The notes under the pieces were generated by a model. That model was given only the letters and a program-made list of their open reading frames with translations. It was not told where the DNA came from and did no database searches. 22,214 bases of DNA. Origin: Bacteroidales bacterium. GTDB taxonomy: Bacteria > Bacteroidota > Bacteroidia > Bacteroidales > VadinHA17. Positions 14,939 to 22,214 of the stretch are shown here, piece by piece (within the stretch, counting starts at the first letter, position 1; the number at the start of each line of letters is the position of its first letter). The stretch covers positions 1 through 22,214 of the forward strand of contig JAAZAP010000352.1 in NCBI GenBank assembly GCA_012514255.1, written 5' to 3'. The position numbers and the translations under genes are program-made.

Positions 14939-16969
14939 ATGAAAGAATTTGTAACCGTCTGTCCGCGAAACTGTTACAGCACATGCACATTCAGGGTGTT
15001 CACTGAAGAGGGCAGGGTGGTTCGTATATTGCCCTATGAAGGTAACCTGGCCACTCCGGAGGGACCCTGCATCAAGGGGCTTGCCTACCTGGAGCGTGAA
15101 TACTCGGCGGACAGGTTAATATATCCTCTGAAAAAGCAGCCTGATGGCTCCTTTTTCCGTATTGGCACTGACGAGGCACTGTGTATTATTGCAGACAGGC
15201 TCACCGCAGCAAGGGCGAAGCATGGTCCGCATTCGGTCCTGTTTTATAAGGGCAGCGGATACTCAGGGCTGAGCAATGATATTGCCGGTAACTTCTGGAG
15301 GCACTTCGGAGGAGCCACCACAACGTACGGCAATCTGTGCTGGCCGGCAGGTCTGGAGGCCGTCAGGCTTACCATGGGAGAAGTGAAGCATAACCTGCCC
15401 TGGGACATTGCCAATGCCTCCATGATAATCCTGTGGGGTAAAAACCCAGCCGAGACCAATGTGCAGGAGATGATTCACATTGAAAAGGCACGGCAGAACG
15501 GAGCGCGCGTGGTGGTCATAGATCCCCGCCGGACAGTCACAGCTGACAGGGCTGACATGCTTATCAGGCCCAGGCCGGGCACCGACGCCGCCCTGGCGCT
15601 TGCAATGGCAAAGGTCATCATTGACCGAGGGCTGGCGGACAGGGATTTTATTGATCGCTATGTGTCAGGCTTTGAACAGTTTGCATCGTCACTTCAGATA
15701 ACTCCTGATAAAGCACAGGAAATCACTGGTATACCAGCCAGTGCTATCATTGATCTTGCAGTGGCGGTGGCGGGTGCCGGGCGATTGACAGTGGTTGCCG
15801 GTTACGGATTACAACGCTATACAAATGGCGGGCAGACAATCAGGTCTATACTGACCATACCAGTGATAACTGGAATGATCGGCAAACCTGGTTGCGGATT
15901 CAACTTTGCCAACCTGCAGAGCTACATCTTCGATGAGATAAAGGAGCCGCTAAGCTACTATCCTGATCCCGAATCTGACAGGCCATTCCGGCGTGCCATC
16001 CCGATGGCAACTTTCGGGCCGGGCTTTTTTGCGCTGAAGGATCCTGCGATAGAAGTGGCCTGGATAGAGCGGGGAAATCCCGTGACGCAGCTTCCCGGCA
16101 GCGGAGAGGTCAGAAAAGCACTGGAATCGGTGCCCTTTAAGGTTGTGATTGAGCAGTTTATGACTGACTCAGCTGCGATGGCTGACATCATTCTTCCTGC
16201 AAAGGGGATCTTTGAGCAGGCTGACGTGGTGGGCTCATACTGGAATCCTTATATCCAGTACAAGCCAAAGGTTGGGACTCCGCCCGGGGAGGTCATGCCG
16301 GAGAGTGAGATCTACTGGCGTCTGGCAAAACTGATGGGGATGAATCCCGGACCAGGTTCGGGCATCCCGGCACCGGAAGATTATGACAGCTGGCTGATGG
16401 AACGGATAAGCCACACTTCCGGCTTCATACGTGAGGAGCTTGTACAGAAGCCTCTCATCCCGGAACAGAATGAGCATCCGGCATACGCTGGCATGAAGTT
16501 CAACACCCCTTCCGGTAAGATAGAGCTCTGGTCTGACAGGGCAGCAGAGTTGTGGGGAGTACACCCGCTGCCATCGTATGATCCGCCTGACGACTATGGT
16601 GAATCACATCTGCCTTTCAGGCTTATGACACCAAATATCGGATCAAGAATCCATTCGCAGTTCGGGAACCTGGGAGTGATCAGGACTGTGACCGACGACC
16701 CTGCCTGGGAGATTTCGGTTGCGGATGCTCTAAAAAAGGGATTGAAAAGCGGCGACAGGATCAGGATCTTCAACTCCCGCGGGGAGGTGACCGGCAGGGT
16801 AAGAGTGACTGCACGCGTAAAAGAAGGCAGTCTCGTCTTCCCCAACGGCATATGGCTCAGTGAGGGAGGGGGCATAAACAGGTTGATCGAACCCAGGGAG
16901 ACGGACATGGGGCACGGTGCAGCCTTTCACAACACGAGGGCAGACATTCAGAAGCTGACAAAATGGTAA
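14939..16969 (+). CDS. Molybdopterin oxidoreductase catalytic subunit, DMSO-reductase family, cytoplasmic type
   Basis: A 676-residue molybdenum bis-MGD enzyme. The N-terminus binds a [4Fe-4S] cluster (C8, C12, C16 and C44 in CPRNCYSTC and GPCIKG). YGNLCWPAGLEA places C134 where the protein ligand of molybdenum is expected. Cofactor segments include ILWGKNPAETN, VVVIDPRRTVTADRADMLI, GYGLQRYTNGGQTIRSI and, at the end, the molydop-binding domain (FRLMTPNIGSRIHSQFGNLG to GHGAAFHNTRADI). There is no Tat signal (it starts MKEFVTVCPRNC), so it should be cytoplasmic. The length is close to soluble members such as the B. subtilis YyaE type, and shorter than exported DmsA. Substrate unknown: an S- or N-oxide, thiosulfate or polysulfide are options. 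The gene overlaps the next by 7 nt. Confidence 0.88.
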   Translation: MKEFVTVCPRNCYSTCTFRVFTEEGRVVRILPYEGNLATPEGPCIKGLAYLEREYSADRLIYPLKKQPDGSFFRIGTDEALCIIADRLTAARAKHGPHSVLFYKGSGYSGLSNDIAGNFWRHFGGATTTYGNLCWPAGLEAVRLTMGEVKHNLPWDIANASMIILWGKNPAETNVQEMIHIEKARQNGARVVVIDPRRTVTADRADMLIRPRPGTDAALALAMAKVIIDRGLADRDFIDRYVSGFEQFASSLQITPDKAQEITGIPASAIIDLAVAVAGAGRLTVVAGYGLQRYTNGGQTIRSILTIPVITGMIGKPGCGFNFANLQSYIFDEIKEPLSYYPDPESDRPFRRAIPMATFGPGFFALKDPAIEVAWIERGNPVTQLPGSGEVRKALESVPFKVVIEQFMTDSAAMADIILPAKGIFEQADVVGSYWNPYIQYKPKVGTPPGEVMPESEIYWRLAKLMGMNPGPGSGIPAPEDYDSWLMERISHTSGFIREELVQKPLIPEQNEHPAYAGMKFNTPSGKIELWSDRAAELWGVHPLPSYDPPDDYGESHLPFRLMTPNIGSRIHSQFGNLGVIRTVTDDPAWEISVADALKKGLKSGDRIRIFNSRGEVTGRVRVTARVKEGSLVFPNGIWLSEGGGINRLIEPRETDMGHGAAFHNTRADIQKLTKW

Positions 16970-18324
16970 AAGGATTCACCTTCAATACAGCGTTATGTGT
17001 CAGCTGCAAGGCCTGCAGCGCAGCCTGCATGCTGGAGAACGGACTCCAGCCCGGCACGCGGAGCCTCTTTGTATGGAATGAAGATGCCCTGCCGCTGAAG
17101 AGTGTCATCAACCTCTCCATGGCATGTAACCACTGCAAGGAACCGGTATGTGCCTCAGGCTGTCCCGCCTCCGCCTATACAATCGACGCCGGCGGCGTTG
17201 TCATTCACCACCCGGAGAGATGCATGGGATGCGGATACTGCACCTGGAGGTGTCCATATGATGCACCTAAGATCAATCCGGCCCTCGGTTACATAGAAAA
17301 ATGTCATTTCTGCGTTGACAGGGCTGCCGAAGGCGTGGAGCCGGCCTGTGTTTCTGCCTGTCCTACGGGAGCCCTTAAGATGATGGAAAGGGATAGTTTT
17401 GACCATACCATTCCGGCATGGTTTCCGGATACAGGGATAAAACCTTCATTGCTCCTTAAAGGCACGGATAACCTCAGCCAACCGCTAATAATTCCTTCCT
17501 GCGATGAACCGGAAGAGATTGACAGCATTGTTCAGGGCGCTGCAGCCGGCAGGGGATTACAGTCAGGAAAACTGAGACAGGAGTGGAGTCTCGCAGTATT
17601 CTCAATACTGGTTATCGCTGCCACGGCATTGCTTATTTTAAAGGTTACAGGCGGAAACAGACCGGGCGGATTGATTCCATTTCTTCTCATGGCAGTAGCA
17701 ATGGCCGTTTCGGTAGCGCACCTGGGTGTGCCATTGAAAGCATGGAGAGCCGTCATACACATAAAATCCTCACCTCTCAGTCGCGAGATAGTCATGGTGA
17801 TATTACTGACCCTGACAGCCCTGGTTAACTGGCTGTGGCCCTCCATGTTACCCGCCCCCTTTACAATAGCGGTATCACTGCTGACACTTATATCCGTTGA
17901 CCTGGTTTATTTTTCCGCTGACAGGTCAGTGAATATCAGGCTTCACAGCGGGCAGGCATTCTTCACTGCCATTTATGCTGTTTCCTGGTTCATGGAGCCG
18001 CAAATGATCTTCATCGTCTTTTCATTGCTTGCCGCCGTCTCAGTGGTAATGCGGTACAGATCAACGGAAGGGGATCTGGCTGACCGGGTTCTATACTTCA
18101 CAAGAGCAATGGCGCTACCCCTGGTCTTTATGCTTATCTATCCCGCGAATGCGGTAACAGATATTGCAGCACTAACCCTCTTCATGGCCGGGTTGACGGC
18201 CGACAGGCTGCTCTTTTACATCGACTTCAATCCACCGGACATAAAGAAATCAATCAAGGAACACTTTTACTCAGAATATGAAAAAGAGAGAGATAAACAG
18301 CGTCAGGACTCCGGTCTATCGTGA
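16963..18324 (+). CDS. Fused four-cluster ferredoxin and DmsC-like quinol anchor
   Basis: A 453-residue fusion. Residues 1-150 are a DmsB-type iron-sulfur protein with sixteen cysteines in four groups: C12/15/18/22, C55/58/63/67, C87/90/93/97 and C114/117/129/133, enough for four [4Fe-4S] clusters. After a linker of about 55 residues come eight membrane helices (about 206-425; for example LAVFSILVIAATALLILKV, LIPFLLMAVAMAVSVAHLG, IVMVILLTLTALVNWLW, LTLFMAGLTADRLLFYI), the count of DmsC anchors. It should take electrons from menaquinol in the membrane and pass them through the clusters to the catalytic subunit encoded just upstream. No signal peptide precedes the cluster domain, so it faces the cytoplasm, in agreement with the Tat-less partner. 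Its last 47 nt overlap the PLP enzyme gene. Confidence 0.88.
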   Translation: MVKGFTFNTALCVSCKACSAACMLENGLQPGTRSLFVWNEDALPLKSVINLSMACNHCKEPVCASGCPASAYTIDAGGVVIHHPERCMGCGYCTWRCPYDAPKINPALGYIEKCHFCVDRAAEGVEPACVSACPTGALKMMERDSFDHTIPAWFPDTGIKPSLLLKGTDNLSQPLIIPSCDEPEEIDSIVQGAAAGRGLQSGKLRQEWSLAVFSILVIAATALLILKVTGGNRPGGLIPFLLMAVAMAVSVAHLGVPLKAWRAVIHIKSSPLSREIVMVILLTLTALVNWLWPSMLPAPFTIAVSLLTLISVDLVYFSADRSVNIRLHSGQAFFTAIYAVSWFMEPQMIFIVFSLLAAVSVVMRYRSTEGDLADRVLYFTRAMALPLVFMLIYPANAVTDIAALTLFMAGLTADRLLFYIDFNPPDIKKSIKEHFYSEYEKERDKQRQDSGLS

Positions 18325-19447
18325 TTCAGGATTTGAGCTGCCGACTGCCGGAGCTACCTCCGGTGCTTTTGCGGCCGAGACAGAACATGAGCGTGAACCG
18401 GATTTGTACATCTATTCGCGCTACCGCAACCCGACTGTTGTGGCAGCCGAGGAAGCCGTCATGGAGCTTGAAGGTTGTGATTGGGCATTGCTGGCCCAGT
18501 CAGGCATGGCTGCCATTGACATAGCTCTTTCAATATTCCAGGAGGCAGGCAGGCAGAGAAGCTGGCTCTTTTTTTCGGAGATATACGGCGGCACGCTCTC
18601 ATATATCAGCAGCGTACTGCAGAAACGCCGTGGCCTGGAGGTCAGCTTCTTCATGCCCGCAAAAGGAAGATATGACTATGCCCGGCTGGAGAAAACCCTG
18701 GCAGATGCCAGGCCGGATGTACTCTATTTTGAAACCATTTCCAATCCATTGCTCATTGTTGCCGAGGGGCGCAGGGTCATTGAGCTGGGAAAGAAATATG
18801 GTGCAAGGGTTATTGTTGACAATACCTTCGCCACACCTATGCTATGGAAACCTCTTGATGACGGCGCTGACCTGGTGATACACAGTGCAACCAAATATCT
18901 GTCAGGACATGGCAATTTGACTGCCGGGGTGATATGCGGGAATGATAAAGCGCTCATGCAAAGCGCTGTAGAGTACCGAAAGTTTGTTGGCCACATGCTG
19001 TCGCCTGATGATGCTTACCGACTGCAGACACAGATGGCCTCTTTCAGCCTGCGATTCAGGCAGCAGTGTGACAATGCTTCTGACGTTGCATCGCTGCTTA
19101 ACTCATCGGAGAAGGTATCACGTGTCCTTTATCCCGGGCTGGAAGCCCATGTCACCCATGTTGCAGCCAGTGAACTGACCGGTGGCAGGGGTTATGGCGC
19201 CATGATTACCTTTGATCTTGCCGGTGCTTCCCCTGAAGCAAGGAGAAAGAACCGGGACAGATTTATAGGAGCCGTCTATCCGGAGATAAGGCTTATACCT
19301 ACACTGGGTGATAACCATACTATACTCATGCCCGTGGAGCCCGTATGGGGTGCCAGATACCCTGAACCAGGGATGATCAGGCTGTCTGTGGGTTATGAGG
19401 ACAATGAAAGGCTGGTGGCCATTATCAAAAGGGGCCTGGAAAGCTGA
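18278..19447 (+). CDS. Cys/Met-metabolism PLP enzyme (cystathionine synthase/lyase or methionine gamma-lyase type)
   Basis: A 389-residue fold-type I PLP enzyme of the Cys/Met family. YSRYRNPT (about residue 46) supplies the phosphate-binding Tyr/Arg of the neighbouring subunit, AQSGMAAI is the phosphate loop, VDNTFATP holds the cofactor Asp (D181), and HSATKYLSGHGNLTAG has the Schiff-base lysine K206. The C-terminus LSVGYED carries the substrate-carboxylate region. Members include cystathionine gamma-synthase, gamma-lyase, O-acetylhomoserine sulfhydrylase and methionine gamma-lyase; sequence reading alone does not separate them. The ATG at 18278 gives MKKREINSVRTPVYRDSGFE, a normal length and start, and overlaps the anchor gene by 47 nt in another frame. 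That overlap suggests co-expression with the reductase. Confidence 0.87.
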   Translation: MKKREINSVRTPVYRDSGFELPTAGATSGAFAAETEHEREPDLYIYSRYRNPTVVAAEEAVMELEGCDWALLAQSGMAAIDIALSIFQEAGRQRSWLFFSEIYGGTLSYISSVLQKRRGLEVSFFMPAKGRYDYARLEKTLADARPDVLYFETISNPLLIVAEGRRVIELGKKYGARVIVDNTFATPMLWKPLDDGADLVIHSATKYLSGHGNLTAGVICGNDKALMQSAVEYRKFVGHMLSPDDAYRLQTQMASFSLRFRQQCDNASDVASLLNSSEKVSRVLYPGLEAHVTHVAASELTGGRGYGAMITFDLAGASPEARRKNRDRFIGAVYPEIRLIPTLGDNHTILMPVEPVWGARYPEPGMIRLSVGYEDNERLVAIIKRGLES

Positions 19448-19510
19448 TCATTTTCTTTCTTCCATTAAACATGGAGATACGGTCTGGCTGAAAGAGAGAG
19501 CCGCAGCTGG

Positions 19511-20173
19511 TTACCATGCAACAGGTTCCAGTCCCCTGGCAGTGAGCCACTCATTGCATCTGCTGAAGTGTGAGCATCCGAAGAATCCTCTGGAGGCGGA
19601 GAGGGGCGAAGGGTGTACGGTCTTGAGCACCAAATGCTTTGACTGGTCTATTGAGGCTCCCTTGTTCTGTGCATAGGCACCCCAGAGCATAAATACAAGG
19701 TTCTCGCGGTGATGGTTCAGGGCGCTGATGGCAGCGTCGGTGAACCGTTCCCATCCCCTGTTCTGGTGTGAGAGAGCCTGGTGAGCCCTGACGGTCAGTA
19801 TGGCATTGAGAAGCAGCACTCCCTGGCGGGCCCACCGTTCCAGGTTGCCTGAACCCGGGATGGGAACCCCCAGATCACGGTTTAACTCCTTGAAGATATT
19901 CACAAGACTTGGAGGGAACTCTGTGCCGTCAGTCACTGAGAAACAGAGCCCGTGAGCCTGTCCAATGTTGTGGTATGGATCCTGTCCTATGATTACTACC
20001 CTTACCCTGTCAAAGGGACAGAGGTCAAATGCATTGAATATCCTGTTACCCGGAGGGAAGACCTGCCTGGTGCGGTACTCCTCGCGGACGAACTGGGTCA
20101 GATTGAGGAAATACTCCTTCTCAAACTCTTCCCGGAGCTTTTCCTTCCATCCTGCCTCTATCTTTACGTCCAT
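19511..20173 (-). CDS. ung: Uracil-DNA glycosylase (family 1)
   Basis: A 220-residue base-excision repair enzyme that removes uracil from DNA. The water-activating motif GQDPYHNIGQAHGLCFSV is present with its Asp and His, the Pro-rich loop is FPPSLVNIFKEL, the uracil-specificity strand is LLLNAILTVRAHQALSH (Asn; the next Thr is usual), and the DNA-intercalation loop is VHPSPLSASRGFFGCSHFS. Length and motif order match E. coli Ung. It is transcribed alone, converging on the PLP enzyme gene across 63 nt in which I see no terminator hairpin. Confidence 0.96.
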   Translation of the reverse strand: MDVKIEAGWKEKLREEFEKEYFLNLTQFVREEYRTRQVFPPGNRIFNAFDLCPFDRVRVVIIGQDPYHNIGQAHGLCFSVTDGTEFPPSLVNIFKELNRDLGVPIPGSGNLERWARQGVLLLNAILTVRAHQALSHQNRGWERFTDAAISALNHHRENLVFMLWGAYAQNKGASIDQSKHLVLKTVHPSPLSASRGFFGCSHFSRCNEWLTARGLEPVAW

Positions 20174-20195
20174 ATACTCTCCATCTGTTTGCTGT

Positions 20196-20203
20196 CAAAA
20201 TTA
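20196..20203 (-). promoter_or_regulatory. -7 element of ung
   Basis: On the minus strand this reads TAATTTTG, a match to TAnnTTTG, 22 nt before the ung ATG. No TTG is found 19 to 21 bp upstream, so only the -7 half is supported. Confidence 0.4.
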
Positions 20204-20225
20204 TTGATTTTTCCGGGAAGTGTAA

Positions 20226-20376
20226 TCCCTCCTGCATCATGCACTGAAAAACGACATCACCAGGATGACCGATGATCACCGCAAGACAGGGGAGAGGAAT
20301 CACCAGGATCGTGACTCACCTTGATGTGAGCGACGGGCAGATCACGAAAGCCGGCGAGATACTTGCTATCCTTTGA
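20226..20376 (+). pseudogene. Degraded remnant of L-threonine aldolase (two out-of-frame pieces)
   Basis: Two pieces of a low-specificity L-threonine aldolase can be read in different frames. Frame one (20226 to about 20294) gives HALKNDITRMTDDHRKTGE, which lines up with the E. coli LtaE segment ALKNNVARLQEDHDNAA as I recall it. Frame two (20272-20376, stop TGA) gives GRGITRIVTHLDVSDGQIT and then KAGEILAIL, matching the C-terminal strand and helix IVRLVTHLDVSREQLA of the same enzyme. In an intact enzyme about 55 residues lie between these parts and about 230 precede them, so this is an internally deleted, 5'-truncated relic. An 11-bp repeat ATCACCAGGAT occurs in both pieces (20256-20266 and 20299-20309). 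The 3' end overlaps the DUF486 gene by 11 nt on the other strand. Confidence 0.65.
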
Positions 20377-20734
20377 AAGTGAAGTAGATAGCTCCGATGA
20401 TGCAGAGAAAGGCAAAGAGGTGATTCAGCCTGAAACTCTCCGTTCTGAAAAATACCAGGGTAAAGATCACAAAGACCGATATTGAGATTACCTCCTGTAT
20501 GAGCTTAAGCTCCACAAGGGAGAATGGCCCTCCCGTCCCGCGGTAACCGATCCTGTTTGCCGGTACCTGGAAGAAGTATTCAAAGAGTGCTATACCCCAG
20601 CTGACCAGCACTATCCCGGCAAGACCCAACAGGGTGTTCCTTGAGACGTTCTGGTATTTGAGATGGCCGTACCAGGCTATGGTCATAAAGGAATTGGATA
20701 CTATCAGCAGCAGAACAGACCAGAGACCTTTCAT
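20366..20734 (-). CDS. DUF486 / DMT-type small membrane protein
   Basis: A 122-residue integral membrane protein with four helices (LWSVLLLIVSNSFMTIAW, TLLGLAGIVLVSWGIALFEY, LIQEVISISVFVIFTLVFF and HLFAFLCIIGAIYFTF). The central FEYFFQVPANRIGY and the helix-3 start ELKLIQEV are typical of the DUF486 family (PF04342), which is related to the drug/metabolite transporter superfamily. What it moves is not known. Its ATG overlaps the stop of the GNAT gene as ATGA, so the two are translationally coupled. Its own 3' end runs into the threonine aldolase remnant. Confidence 0.88.
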   Translation of the reverse strand: MKGLWSVLLLIVSNSFMTIAWYGHLKYQNVSRNTLLGLAGIVLVSWGIALFEYFFQVPANRIGYRGTGGPFSLVELKLIQEVISISVFVIFTLVFFRTESFRLNHLFAFLCIIGAIYFTFKG

Positions 20735-21210
20735 AACTCTTTGCGATAAACAAGCTTAGGGTCGCCGGGACCGTAAAATTCCCTCAGGGAAGCCTCCAGT
20801 TCATACCCGTTCCTGGTGTAGAAGTGTCTGGTAGGCTCGTAGAGCGGCCTCCCGGAAGTCTCAATCCATAATATCATGGCGCCAAGAGACCTGGCCCTCT
20901 CTTCCACCTCTTTCAGTATCACGGAACCATAGTGCTTCTTACGGTGCTCCTGATGTATGGCTATCCAGTACAGATCCCACGAGTGCACTGACGATGGATT
21001 AGGGCCAAAACATGCAAAACCGGTCACCTTTCCCTCCTCAAGCAGGCGAATCCAGTAATAGCCGCTCTTCTCCTGGCCGTTTGTTAAGGTTTCGTCTGCC
21101 AGTGACAGTGCTACCTCTGTCTCGAAGTCGTAAAAGTAGCCCGATGAAGCCAGTATCTTTTGAAATTCAGGCCTGTCTGACGGGGATATTTCATGTGATA
21201 ATTCGGGCAT
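20731..21210 (-). CDS. GNAT family N-acetyltransferase
   Basis: A 159-residue acetyltransferase of the GNAT fold, which moves an acetyl group from acetyl-CoA to an amine. The acetyl-CoA region is LYWIAIHQEHRKKHYGSVIL, where the usual Q/RxxGxG/A appears as HRKKHYGS, followed by KEVEERARSLGAMILWIETS. The C-terminal part, PLYEPTRHFYTRNGYELEAS, is the standard RHFYxxxGY strand-helix, ending with FYGPGDPKLVYRKEL. The substrate cannot be told. It sits 8 nt after the ATP-grasp gene and overlaps the DUF486 gene by 4 nt, so the three form one unit. Confidence 0.88.
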   Translation of the reverse strand: MPELSHEISPSDRPEFQKILASSGYFYDFETEVALSLADETLTNGQEKSGYYWIRLLEEGKVTGFACFGPNPSSVHSWDLYWIAIHQEHRKKHYGSVILKEVEERARSLGAMILWIETSGRPLYEPTRHFYTRNGYELEASLREFYGPGDPKLVYRKEL

Positions 21211-21218
21211 GGTATTAT

Positions 21219-22184
21219 TTATCTGTTGAGGTCATTTATGATATTCCTGACTATCTCCTGGTGAGTGTAGCCGGCATGAACAGCTGCTGAGATGAATCCG
21301 CTGTCAGGAGAGATGCAGGGGTTGGCATTTACTTCAAGCACATATACATTTTCATCCGGATCAACCCTCATGTCTACACGGCCATATCCTTTCAGTCCGA
21401 AGATGTGCCAGCATGCAGTTACAGCTGCTCTAAGGTTATCCAAAAGCTTGGAGCTAAGGTTGTCAGGGAAACTACGTCTGCTGTTTTTATACTGGAAAGT
21501 ATCTTCTTCCCATTTGGCCCGGTAGCTTACTATCCGTGGAATATTATCCGGATAATCAATGAAGAGCATCTCTGCAGGCGGAAGCATTTCAGGCCCATCC
21601 AATCCTCCCAATACGCTCACGTTGAACTCCCTACCTTCAATGAAATCTTCTATGAACCAGTGCTGATCATCTTTGTCACTGAGTATTTCAGGTATATTTC
21701 CGTCAAAGGTAAAGACAGATTCCTCTGTGATGCCCAGGGAACCATCTTCCCACACCGGTTTAAGTATATATTGTTTACCGGTGACAAGCTGTGAGGCCTC
21801 CGAAACCTTATATCCTCCAGCTACCGGTATTCCGTTGGCTCTCATGATATTGCGTGCAAGCACCTTGCTTGCTGTCACAAAGGTTGCTTCGACGGGACAC
21901 CCGGTGTAGGGTATATGGTAAAGATTCAGGAGGCCCGGGATGAAATATAGCACCTCAGTCCTATTGCCTATTGATTCAACCAGGTTAAAAACGAAGTCGA
22001 ATCCCAGTCCGGAGATTGATTCGATCTCATTGTAAAAATTTTCAGTTATTCCCTGGCGATCAACCCGGTATCCCAGTTTTTTAAGAGTCTCCTGAATGAA
22101 ATCGACCTGGTCAAGGACATCAAGTTCATCCGGCAGGGCATTGGATGCAGGCTCGTTGTAAATTATCAGGCACTTTCCGTTCAT
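21219..22184 (-). CDS. ATP-grasp ligase, D-Ala-D-Ala ligase-like
   Basis: A 321-residue ATP-grasp enzyme, which couples ATP cleavage to formation of an amide-type bond through an acyl phosphate. The N-terminal domain runs to FIPGLLNLYHIPYTGCPVEA, equivalent to the IPYTGS region of Ddl, but with Cys in place of Ser. The ATP-binding segments are QYILKPVWEDGSLGI and WFIEDFIEGREFNVSVLGG. The metal site is GYGRVDMRVD with VYVLEVNANPCISPDSGF. Ddl itself adds D-Ala to D-Ala; the changed residues and the partners (GNAT, DUF486) suggest another amino acid or peptide substrate, which is inference. The ATG at 22184 overlaps a possible upstream stop as ATGA. Confidence 0.87.
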   Translation of the reverse strand: MNGKCLIIYNEPASNALPDELDVLDQVDFIQETLKKLGYRVDRQGITENFYNEIESISGLGFDFVFNLVESIGNRTEVLYFIPGLLNLYHIPYTGCPVEATFVTASKVLARNIMRANGIPVAGGYKVSEASQLVTGKQYILKPVWEDGSLGITEESVFTFDGNIPEILSDKDDQHWFIEDFIEGREFNVSVLGGLDGPEMLPPAEMLFIDYPDNIPRIVSYRAKWEEDTFQYKNSRRSFPDNLSSKLLDNLRAAVTACWHIFGLKGYGRVDMRVDPDENVYVLEVNANPCISPDSGFISAAVHAGYTHQEIVRNIINDLNR

Positions 22185-22213
22185 TTTTCAGTCCGTAGCG
22201 TTTTTTGGCGGAA
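22181..22213 (-). CDS. Possible C-terminal tail of an upstream gene
   Basis: The minus frame from the window edge reads FRQKTLRTEK and stops at TGA, overlapping the ATP-grasp ATG by 4 nt. The same ATGA overlap links the GNAT and DUF486 genes, so another gene of this unit may end here. Ten codons are too few to name it, and this could be chance. Confidence 0.3.
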   Translation of the reverse strand, partial: FRQKTLRTEK

Positions 22214-22214
22214 T

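Noticed and set aside
19448..19510. Terminator between the PLP enzyme and ung
   Set aside because: T-rich stretches exist but no hairpin precedes them on either strand.
20315..20330. Small hairpin CTCAC/GTGAG as a terminator between ung and DUF486
   Set aside because: The stem is only 5 bp, has no T-tract on either strand, and lies within the threonine aldolase relic.

Overview
The window reads as a chromosomal piece of a Bacteroidota bacterium, probably an anaerobic member of the Bacteroidales. Three things suggest this: a complete moxR-DUF58-batABCDE operon in the gene order typical of Bacteroides relatives; promoter-like TAnnTTTG (-7) elements, some with TTG at -33, in front of several genes; and A-rich leaders with few Shine-Dalgarno sites. 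Base composition looks even across the window. No tRNA, rRNA, CRISPR array, insertion sequence or prophage gene was recognised, and no gene-free stretch exceeds 300 bases.

Layout. 1-218: the 3' end of a cold-shock protein gene and its intrinsic terminator. 264-2814: a zinc-ribbon SAM methyltransferase (-), a divergent NAD-dependent epimerase (+), then a cytidylate kinase-like P-loop protein (-). 2975-5645: glycerol kinase followed closely by a DUF4105 (Lnb-like) membrane protein. 5731-14432: the moxR/bat operon, nine genes with gaps of 12 nt or less or small overlaps. It encodes a MoxR AAA+ ATPase, a small secreted protein, a DUF58 protein, a BatD-like single-pass protein, BatA and BatB (VWA), BatC (TPR with a Gln-rich tail), BatD and BatE (TPR plus SH3-like). 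14506-19447: a small lipoprotein, a cytoplasmic-type molybdopterin oxidoreductase, a fused four-cluster ferredoxin/eight-helix quinol anchor, and a Cys/Met-metabolism PLP enzyme whose start overlaps the anchor gene by 47 nt. 19511-22214 (-): uracil-DNA glycosylase, then a DUF486 membrane protein, a GNAT acetyltransferase and a D-Ala-D-Ala-ligase-like ATP-grasp enzyme in one tight transcription unit that runs off the window edge.

How the genes work together. In the bat operon MoxR presumably remodels or loads partner proteins that carry VWA (MIDAS) domains. BatA/BatB, BatC/BatE and the BatD-like protein/BatD look like three pairs of similarly built proteins forming an envelope complex. The molybdoenzyme and its fused anchor should move electrons from the quinol pool to a cytoplasmic oxidised substrate, and the coupled PLP enzyme hints at sulfur-compound chemistry; this link is inference.

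Most interesting: (1) the molybdoenzyme/ferredoxin-anchor fusion/PLP-lyase unit; (2) a degraded L-threonine aldolase remnant in the short gap between ung and the DUF486 gene, visible as two out-of-frame pieces; (3) phased TTTAACA repeats and a leader hairpin in front of the bat operon; (4) an 11-bp dyad in the divergent intergenic region at 1070-1122.
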